A DNA stretch of 15,009 bases from Bondarzewia mesenterica (taxonomy: Eukaryota > Basidiomycota > Agaricomycetes > Russulales > Bondarzewiaceae): the NCBI GenBank assembly GCA_004802705.1, contig SGPL01000700.1, forward strand, positions 1 to 15,009. The letters are read 5' to 3'. A model generated the notes under the pieces. It worked only from the letters and a program-made list of their open reading frames with translations. It was not told the origin of the DNA and did no database searches. Positions 7,927-15,009 of this stretch are shown here, one piece after another (positions within the stretch are counted from its first letter, which is position 1; each line of letters begins with the position of its first letter). A program made the translations under genes and the position numbers.

Positions 7927-8875
7927 TCTGACGCCTGTCCTCTCGTTTTGCGCTCGGTCTCTCCCCCGGCCTGCCCTCCGTGCTTATGTATTCCCCTCGC
8001 CTCGGTTCCCACGATATGGATGACTAACCACAGCCTCAATCCGGTCACGTTGTGTCTGATGCCCCTTTACGATCATCCACGTTTACAACTCTCCATTCTC
8101 TCCAACTTTCATGCAAATGTCTCGTCTACAGCTTCCAGGTTGACTCTGTTGATCGTTGAGAGGCTCAGGCTTGATGGGTATTGGCCGGGATGCCGCGAGT
8201 CCCGTGTTCTCCCGCTGCCGTAAACGGTTTCCACGGTCCGGGGGTACACAATGACTAATACACCTTGACAGTGTCCTCGCTTTCTGCAAACAGTCTGCAA
8301 ACTCATCGCCATGACCGTTGGTTAACGTTGAACAGATGCCTTTTAGCCTTCGGAGCAAACAATTCCAGAGCTTTTCGAGCATTCCGGCACTTGGCCATGG
8401 CACGGCCCATCTCTGTCTCCGTGTATTTACAGCATGTTGGACGCCGCACCTACGTTGGTCGTGCACATTTTTTTCCGATACTATTGGCGTGACCCACGCT
8501 CCTCCGGTATATCTGGGCAGTGTCGCCCGCCCACGCAAGTCACTCCTCGATCAAAGCCGGCCTAGATACTGAGACCCAAATGTTGGCTTGTAAAATGGTC
8601 CGCTCGGAATGAATCCATGATCAACGATCGGCTCTCTTCTATGAAACTTGATCCACACTGCGACTTGCCGCAACGCCGTCAGTTGTCTTCAGGATGCAGC
8701 TGTCCGACGGCCTCAACAACCTCAGGTTTGATGTGGTCGACATGGGAAGAATGAGTGTGAGAAAGTTACATAAGAAACACGCACTGGGCGAGCAGGCTGG
8801 GTGGATGTATTTCGCTTGTGTTGTCTGCCTCAGCCCGCCCTTCGTTGCACATTCCTCCCGCCCCTCGTGCTCTCC
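7927..8875. other. Intergenic region upstream of the phosphatase gene; no confident gene
   Basis: The stretch has normal CpG content and pyrimidine-rich patches. Several reading frames of 60-150 codons overlap on both strands around 8083-8570, none with a recognisable domain or convincing splice structure. The last 50 bases before the ATG at 8876 are rich in C and T, as in many fungal 5' leaders. No clear TATA box stands out, and promoter elements are presumed but not identified. Confidence 0.5.
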
Positions 8876-10929
8876 ATGGCCGCCTCTTCAACCGCTTCTC
8901 ATGACACCGCAACTCAGGCAGCCCCAGCAGCACCCCCAAAGCCAGCCAAACACAACTTGTTCGCTAGGCGCAAAGCGACAAAGAAGGGCAAAGAAGTGGC
9001 CGCAGACACCAGTGCTCCACCACCCGAACCAGCGTCGCAGCCGAATGGTACGAGTAGCGAGCAGGAGCATGGGCAGGAGGAGAAACAATCTCAACCTGTG
9101 GCTGCGGCAGAGGGCGTAACTCCCGAGACAGCCAATCCTTCCACCACCGCAAACCACGACAGCCCTGAGGGTGTCGATACGCACGACAGCGCAGGCGCGG
9201 GCTCTCAACCAGGGCAGGACCCTGCAACACCTCAGCAGGAGTCACCTGCGCCTGCTGCTGCCACAGTTTCCGCTTCCGCTTCGGCTGTGCCATCCTCGGC
9301 CGAGCCGACGACCACACCTCCCGTTCCCCCTCCTGCACCCTCAGAGCAGGCTGACGAGGCTGACAGGGAAAAGGAGAAGGACAAGGGCTCTCTCTCCACC
9401 ACGCTCACAGGCACACAAACCCATACCCGTCAGTCCCGACGTAAAGGAACCCAGGGCGCATCTGATGGCGCTCATTCTTCGACGACAGATCCCCCGTCAA
9501 CGCTTCGCACGACAGGCAAACAAAAGGCCGCTAATATGCCCGCCCGCCATCGCGTTTCTTTTTTTGCGCGTCTCGTACACGTTCTTGTCCCTTGCGTCAG
9601 CCCCGCACAGCACCCGGATGCTCTCGACATTGACACCGTCGCAGTGATGCAGGACCCCACCGCGTCCATTGTCGAAAAACTGCCTCTGCGTGACGCTGAA
9701 AAAGAGTCTCAGCCCGTTCAAGAGACGCCCGTCCCAGGCGAGTCGGTATCGACGCACCCGCCTGCGGAGGCTTCGTCGTCCATACAACCCGAATTGAAGC
9801 CTCTCGATGTCGATGCCGATGCGCCTACGCCACTCTCCGGGGACAAGGAGATCGTCGTACCGCCCACGCCCACGCGACACGTTCTCCCCCAATCGGAGAC
9901 GGAGGGCGTCACGTCTGGTGCCGTTCAACCGCCGGGGTCAACCGGTGAGGACGCAGTAAACCAGACAAGGACACAGCATGACTCATCCGGAGATGAGAGC
10001 GATGGGACAAGTTTCACAGAGGATGAGGACGTCGAGGAGGGTCCCGGGATCGATGAGGTCGAAGATGATGAAGATAGGTTAATCATGAATGGTGGAGCGG
10101 GAATCCCCATAGGAGCAGTAAGTCTAGTGGGTGTTTCCTATTCCGAGTGTCTTCCTGATGCACATCTATTGTAAGGACGGCGTTCCACGACCATTATTGC
10201 CTCCCATCGCACCTCATCATGCGGGGCGGAAATGTCTGGTGCTTGACCTAGATGAGACGCTGGTGCACAGTAGCTTCAAGGTCAGCGACTTTGATTTTTT
10301 TTTTAATTTTCTGATTTATCTTGAGGAAATTCTGGAATAATTTCATCCAGTCAATACACCAAGCTGATTACGTGGTGCCGGTCGAGATCGAGTATCATTG
10401 GCACAACGTCTACGTTATCAAGCGTCCCGGGGTCGATAACTTTTTGAAGAGGATGGGGGAGATCTACGAGATTGTCGTCTTCACCGCTAGTCTCAGCAAG
10501 GTACGCACGCTCACTTTATCGTGGAGAGTCTCGTGTATGAGGCCTGCTACTCACCGGTCTTCAGTATGCGGATCCCGTGTTAGACAAGTTGGACGTGAAT
10601 CGTGTGGTGACGCATCGACTATTCCGAGAAAGCTGTTACAACCACAAGGGAAACTATGTGAAGGTGAGCGTGGATCGATTTGACATGTCGGTGCGTATCT
10701 GACGTTCGCAACAACACTGTAGGACCTGTCACAGCTTGGCAGGCCCATATCCGATACCATCATCCTCGACAACTCACCTGCATCCTACATCTTTCACCCT
10801 AATAACGCTGTCCCTGTGTCATCGTGGTTCAATGATCCCCATGATACCGAGCTCACCGACTTGTGTCCATTCCTGGCCGACCTGTCACCAGTAGACGATG
10901 TTCGGGGTGTGTTGGATGGAGGGCTATAG
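8876..10929 (+). CDS. FCP/SCP-family (NIF-domain) Ser/Thr phosphatase, Psr1/Psr2-like, five exons
   Basis: Exons are 8876-10117, 10176-10280, 10351-10500, 10565-10663 and 10723-10929, encoding 600 residues. All introns are GT-AG, 58-70 nt and in phase 0. The first in-frame ATG (8876) begins [10 protein letters not shown]. Residues 1-220 are Ala/Pro/Ser/Thr-rich and probably disordered. About 221-247 is a basic-hydrophobic patch ([13 protein letters not shown]), and about 370-400 is acidic. The C-terminal 185 residues are the HAD-type catalytic domain: [12 protein letters not shown] with nucleophile D438 and D440, then [60 protein letters not shown] (D548, N549) and the [10 protein letters not shown] close. 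Yeast Psr1/Psr2 are membrane-attached stress-response phosphatases and Nem1 acts in lipid control; SCPs act on the RNA polymerase II tail. Which role applies here is inferred. An N-terminal acylation motif of the MGxxxxxxCC type is absent. Confidence 0.95.
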
Positions 10930-11784
10930 TGCTTGCCATCTCGAGGGCTCTCCTCTTGTAATTATCCACCTCTTCTGCGTGTCGACGACGAGCTTTCATG
11001 GCTGCCTGTGGAGTAAAGGGCCGTGCCGTATCGCAATCGCCTGTCGCACTTTCTTCTCCGTTTCCCTCTCCCTCTTTCAGTGTTTCGCCCCATTGGTACA
11101 TACAGTCAGTCACTCTTCGCATATACCCCCCGCAATCAAGCTCGTCACATCCGTTTCAGCTCCCGCTCCCACCCTTTGCTTCCATCCCAGCTTCCCCTAC
11201 GCTTGGCACGCTCTTTCCACACCACAACCGTCGGACTCTGTTTTTNTTTTTTTTTTCCTTAATCGTCTTGCCAGTTCGCTTTCGCTTTTGACTAATAATC
11301 ATGATGCTGCTGTCGCTGTCGTCGGGAATATACACGGCTACGCCTTTTTTCCTCCACTCGTCGTCGGATTACATGGCTTCCCAACTCTCCCTATACCGTT
11401 TTATTGGCTCCTCTATTCCTTNGCCNTGTTTACTTATTCTTCCNCGTGTGTTGCACCAGCTTTTTTTTTTCTGTTCGTCTCTGCCCACTCGTTCGCGCCG
11501 CTCACTCTGTGTCTCCCTTTTCCCTGTGCCTACTGCGTACGCCGTACGTGCCGACCGTCTTGTCTTGTTCCGCGTATCCCGTGATCGTATCTTTTGACTT
11601 TTNTTTNNTNNTNTTTCGTNGTGNTGCGTNNNCTGCNTGGTCNCTTTNNNTTTTNTTTNNTTTCGTCTTTTTTTCACTCATGAACTGGTACGAAAAGCGA
11701 CGACGATGACGATGAAATTGGACTGCGTTTTTTTTTTTATACAACTAGCAGCGCTTTCACATAAATTTGCTTTCACCGACCCTT
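10930..11784. other. T-rich 3' intergenic region with ambiguous bases; no gene seen
   Basis: The region follows the phosphatase stop codon. It is strongly pyrimidine-biased on the plus strand from about 11040 to 11700, with T homopolymers near 11241-11256, 11460-11470, 11590-11665 and 11729-11739. Many N calls (first at 11246, dense at 11603-11660) show unreliable sequencing of homopolymers. Open frames here are by-products of the C/T bias. It probably contains the 3' untranslated region of the phosphatase and perhaps that of a convergent minus-strand gene. Confidence 0.55.
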
Positions 11785-12788
11785 TCACGACTCGCTTTGC
11801 ATCGGGCTTTTAGATTCTGGGCTTCTTGAGTGCTTGTTGAACTTGCCTCTGAAGATCTGAATCGTGTGTGTTTTGTGTTGCACGATGGTGTTTGACTGCG
11901 AATCACCGCTACTGTAATTACATGAGTGAATTTCGAAAATAAGCATTTTTCGCGGACCGTCCGGCCAGGTGACCTTGCCCATGATGTCTGTAGTGTGTAC
12001 CTTTGAAACGGGAGAGTCGCCAACCGAGTCGCCATCTGTCTCGGAGTTCTTCGATTCCGAGCTGGAAGGCACAATCTCGGCGTTGGTGACAACCAACAAC
12101 CAATGCTCTACCCCGCTCGCTCCAGAGTTCCAGTTCTGATCCAGAGTCATTGTGAGCGCGCCTATTGACCTGAACCGCTTCCGCCCTCAAGCTCAAGCGT
12201 GAAGGGTGCCTCTCGTTGAGATTCGTACTCTGCTGACGAGGAATGCTTGAACTGAACAAGTTGGGTTGGGTTGGGGCGTGCGAGAGAGATGAGGACTTCG
12301 AATTGGGATTTTCGAGACGTGGCCTGGATCTGTGCGAGAGCGCTCGCGATCGCGTGTAGAAGAATTGGTCGCCGACTAGGAAGACAAGGTCAATGCGATA
12401 CTGTACATAGCTGTTGTCGAGTCCGTTTGCCAAAACTAAAAAGACGCACGTTTGGCGTGACGGCTCCTGGCTGTGGCCCTAGGATGGCCCGCCCCCCTTT
12501 TTTGCCCAATACGCTCCTGAGATGAAGACCCTGACAGAACAGATTTCAAGATCGGCTTCGGCTGAGCTTTTGGTGTCACTGGTGGAAGTTGAGGCCTGCT
12601 GACAGATGACGAATTAGGTGTCATCGGGAACGGGGGTATTGGAGTTGCCTTGGGATTCATGACGGCTCGACGAAGACGGCTCGTTGAGGCGCTTGGTGAT
12701 CTAGGTGGAGGAGGCAAGGAAGGCGGCATCGCGCTGGTTCGATCGTGAGGGGTGGCAGGAAACGATACTACTGGGGTTGAAGCTTGAA
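11785..12788 (-). CDS. Unrecognised minus-strand coding candidate, multi-exon, interrupted upstream
   Basis: The segment 12788-12436 is an open Ser/Pro-rich frame (SAMPPSLPPPPRSPSAST, then MNPKATPIPPFPMTPNSS, then PKPILKSVLSG) resembling a disordered fungal N-terminus. Further on, 12375-12170 gives a compositionally protein-like stretch (SQFEVLISLARPNPTQLVQF, then APFTLELEGG) and 12119-11785 another (HWLLVVTNAEIV, then KVTWPDGPRKMLIF). Candidate splice sites are a GTGCGT donor near 12443, a CCTAG acceptor at 12377-12376 and a GTCAAT donor at 12169, but the phase at the first junction does not fit, so the exon chain is unresolved. No family is recognised. The upstream end runs directly into the inverted-repeat element at 12789. 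Confidence 0.3.
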
Positions 12789-12828
12789 GCCCAGTCAAAT
12801 CGCACGTAGGTAGATCTGTTTGGGTCTA
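12789..12828 (+). repeat. Left terminal inverted repeat
   Basis: The 40 bases begin GCCCAGTCAAATCGCACG and pair with the reverse complement of 14550-14590, differing by one missing A in the AAA run and G versus A at one position within TAGATCTGTTTGGG. Weaker similarity extends past the repeat to a shared TCTAG. Confidence 0.85.
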
Positions 12829-14549
12829 CTAGCATCTAGTAGGCGACGCGTAGTATAGGTAGATCTAGGAATGTCATTACATCAGTCATCACTTCATCTA
12901 GGAAGTTCTATATAAATCTATCACAACCATTTTTTCTCCGATCTCGAGCTTGTGCAACTCAGTCCGAACAAATTTTCTTTCAATCTCGAGCTGGTGACTG
13001 TGCTAATCTGTCTTTGTACTCCACACATTTTTTCTAGCTCACAGGACTAATTGAGCGGCCAGCGGCTTTCCAATTTCTTCCAAGTCGCTCCGGCAGATTG
13101 CATGTCCATCTTACGGCCAACTCCATACTTGTTTCTCTCTCGATGAGTCGACAAGTTCTTCTGTGCGCCACGCCGCACTCGTGATTCAAGCTCCGACACG
13201 AAAATGAATGGGGCTCGGACTGGCTCCTCTGCTCCCTCTTCCACATCTCCCCCAACCGCTCCCTTATAAGATCGATGATTTCGATGATTTCTTCCTACTC
13301 TCATTGCACCCTTGGACTGGTTTCTGACTTGGCCCCCTCCAAATGCAGTTCTACCGAAATATTTGGAATCCGAGTGTCAAAAGCGATGGATATACAGGTT
13401 CATACAAAATCGCGCTGCGAGACGGTATCCCGACAGACACTGATGACTGTGATTGGCAGGCTTCATGCAGAAGTGTTTCATGAATGGATCATTCGCATAC
13501 ATGGACCCCGTCGACTGCTTGTCCAACAACAGTGACAGCTCGCGCGCATGTTTGCTACCACACCAATCTCAATGGCTTCTATGAGTTGTCATCATGGGAA
13601 TACAGGTGGTACGGGCATCACACTTTCCCATCCTAGTGAGCCATGTTGAGTTTTGTGCCTGTCCAGGTTCACTCCGCATGACACGGCGCATCTCATCGAG
13701 TTGATGGGAGACGATGTGGGTCTTGTTGGAATTCCCTCGCGATGTTGATTCACAGGCTCATCAACGGCATGGGAGGATAATCCAGAGGGAACGGGTGACA
13801 AGTTTTTTTTTGTGGCACGGTGGAGCGCCATGTCAAAATCTGATCGGGCGGTACGTATTGCCTTGATCGAAGTGTTCAATTACTGATTCCACGCTTCGCC
13901 CTTGTAGCCATATGATCTGTGAGCAAAGAATATGGTACGTCCATGGCTGGCTGTAAATTTGCTGAATGCTTACTGTTTTTTTCGTCGGGCATAGAAGAAG
14001 GCGGGAGCGGTGGCACAATCACAAAAGGCGTGATGCTGTGCCTCTTGTACGGTGTGTCCGCTCACTATGACTTGCCAACAAAGTCGTCCACTGAATCATT
14101 CCGTGTGTAGTTCTGCATGGCTTGCCATTGCCTCACGTTTTCGGACCGATATTTCATTTTCACCGTTGGACTGTATGTTATTCCGCGGCGCTTTCGCTGC
14201 ATCCGCGCGTATCGGTTGATTGAGGGTGTCTGTTGATATGGAGGTGGCAGAGGGATGATGAGCATGGTTTCCAGAGCTAGATTGTACTAGATACACCTAT
14301 ATGTGCCAAAAATCAAACAGAAATTCGCATTTTTATTCTTGATTGAAGTGAATAGACCGAAATAGATCCACATAGATCTTGCTAGAATGTGCTAGGTACA
14401 GCTAGATAATTACCTAGGTAGTTCTAGTTGTAGCAGTAGTGTTGAGGATACTAGATAGACATAGATAGACATAGATTTTTGATCTAGGAAACGAGCAATT
14501 TGCTATGACGGTCTATGTGGATCTATGACTTTGACAAGCTAGACGGTCA

Positions 14550-14590
14550 TAGACCCAAATAGATCTACCTACGTGCGATTTTGACTGGGC
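14550..14590 (-). repeat. Right terminal inverted repeat
   Basis: The 41 bases, read on the minus strand, begin GCCCAGTCAAAATCGCACG and match the left repeat apart from one indel and one substitution. The outer base falls next to the flanking TTGAAGCTTGAA. Confidence 0.85.
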
Positions 14591-14640
14591 TTGAAGCTTG
14601 AAGGACCGGTGGTGATGGGCGTATTTTGCGGATTCGTCAT
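14591..14640 (-). pseudogene. Possible 5' coding tip of the minus-strand gene cut by the inverted-repeat element
   Basis: On the minus strand an ATG at 14640-14638, in a good context (AAG before ATG), opens MTNPQNTPITTGPSS and runs into the element end. The style (Thr/Pro/Ser) resembles the Ser/Pro-rich frame resuming at 12788 on the other side. Removing the element plus one 12-base repeat does not put this ATG in frame with that sequence, so the joining, an intervening intron or a later indel remains open. Confidence 0.35.
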
Positions 14641-14680
14641 CTTGTCAATAGTATCTCGTAGTAGGGGAGCTCAAAGTTGG

Positions 14681-14697
14681 CGCTTACGCTGTAAGCG
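14681..14697. other. Small perfect hairpin in divergent intergenic DNA
   Basis: CGCTTAC and GTAAGCG form a perfect 7-bp stem around a GCT loop. The hairpin lies between the minus-strand ATG at 14640 and the plus-strand ATG at 14852. It could be an operator-like dyad or chance, and nothing further in the sequence assigns a role. Confidence 0.3.
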
Positions 14698-14851
14698 ACC
14701 GCCGCATACGAGTTCCGCTTATGAGCTCGGATGCGCCCGTGTGATCTTATGTAATGTCACGCCCGGATGAGCGAGCATTAAGCAAGTTGAAGCCATTCTC
14801 CTCCTTGCTACTGAGCGCACTCAATGCGCGCTGTTACCACACCCCTTTATA

Positions 14852-15009
14852 ATGCCTCGGAAAAGCCTTCATGAAAAATGGAAGCATGACTACATCCACT
14901 TCATGGCCATCCGTGACATGTTTGCACTGCCCGACACCCTCGAAGCTTTGGCAGCTCAGTTTGACCTTGATGCCCGTTCTCTCCAGCAAATCCGTAATAC
15001 CCGCTATCT
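14852..15009 (+). CDS. N-terminus of an unrecognised protein, cut by the window edge
   Basis: An ATG at 14852 opens a frame that stays open for 52 codons to the window end. It begins MPRKSLHEKWKHDYIHFMA and continues with a helical-looking stretch, LPDTLEALAAQFDLDARSLQ, ending near NTRY. The pattern of alternating hydrophobic residues with a turn would suit a small helix-turn-helix-like fold, but this is only a visual impression. The TTTATAAT sequence directly before the ATG might be a TATA box, in which case a downstream ATG (14903) would be the start. No family can be named from this short piece. Confidence 0.45.
   Translation, partial: MPRKSLHEKWKHDYIHFMAIRDMFALPDTLEALAAQFDLDARSLQQIRNTRY

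Larger units (their letters stand above)
12789..14590. mobile_element. 1.8 kb terminal-inverted-repeat element, apparently non-autonomous
   Basis: The ends are matching inverted repeats (12789-12828 and 14550-14590) starting GCCCAGTCAA, with one indel and one substitution over 40-41 bases. Immediately outside, TTGAAGCTTGAA occurs on both sides (12777-12788 and 14591-14602), as expected for a target-site duplication. Because the target itself has a 7-base period, duplications of 5 or 7 are also possible depending on the exact ends. The interior has no long frame and no recognisable transposase, so it would need a partner enzyme. The transposon superfamily is not assigned. Short TAGATC/CTAG-type motifs are dense in the right subterminal 300 bases. 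Confidence 0.75.

Noticed and set aside
8083..8538. 151-codon minus-strand frame upstream of the phosphatase gene
   Set aside because: The composition (Arg, Cys, Ser, Pro scatter) resembles antisense noise. It overlaps comparable frames on the other strand and no family is recognised.
8801..8875. 25-residue N-terminal extension of the phosphatase starting at 8801
   Set aside because: The codon at 8801 is GTG. The first in-frame ATG is at 8876 in a good context.
10898..11584. 228-codon plus-strand frame running out of the phosphatase 3' end
   Set aside because: It is driven by C/T-rich sequence, contains ambiguous bases, and begins inside the final phosphatase exon.
1..15009. CRISPR arrays, rRNA or complete tRNA genes
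   Set aside because: No regularly spaced direct repeats, rRNA-like blocks or convincing tRNA cloverleaf with T-loop motif were found by eye on either strand.

Overview
The window looks like fungal nuclear DNA, most likely from a basidiomycete. The evidence is a conserved multi-exon gene with short GT-AG introns (58, 70, 64 and 59 nt), a Ser/Pro/Ala-rich coding style, a Ty1/copia-class LTR retrotransposon, and sharp alternation between CpG-rich genic DNA and a CpG-depleted repeat-like block. The species cannot be named from the sequence. Ambiguous bases (N) cluster in T-rich DNA near 11.2-11.7 kb and indicate weak base calling there.

Region by region. 1-5567: a Ty1/copia element (LTR 19-461, primer site 462-478, Gag-PR-IN-RT-RNaseH 536-5113, polypurine tract, LTR 5127-5567). 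It is dead: at least six in-frame stops and two frameshifts, yet its LTRs differ at only three sites over 441 aligned bases. The window opens with the last 18 bases of another internal domain, so the left LTR is probably shared with a second, tandem element upstream. 5568-7523: an AT-rich block with two CpG dinucleotides in about 1.95 kb, probably an old, heavily mutated repeat. 7524-7926: a possible two-exon gene fragment on the minus strand abutting that block. 7927-8875: no confident gene. 8876-10929: a well-supported five-exon gene for an FCP/SCP-type (Psr1/Psr2/Nem1-like) phosphatase. 10930-11784: T-rich, apparently 3' intergenic DNA. 11785-12788: an unrecognised minus-strand coding candidate. 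12789-14590: a 1.8 kb element with 40/41 bp terminal inverted repeats and a 12 bp flanking direct repeat, with no transposase visible, apparently inserted in the 5' part of that minus-strand gene. 14591-15009: a possible first exon of the interrupted gene (minus), a short divergent intergenic stretch, and the start of a plus-strand gene cut by the window edge.

The most unusual signal is inside the LTR. A 55-nt segment is present twice, and the second copy equals the first with a 56-nt GT-AG intron removed exactly. The order (intron-bearing copy, then spliced copy, then primer site) is what a slipped first strand transfer onto an unspliced genome by cDNA of a spliced transcript would leave.

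Functionally the window holds one conserved host gene (the phosphatase) among mobile-element debris. No operon-like cooperation between genes is indicated.
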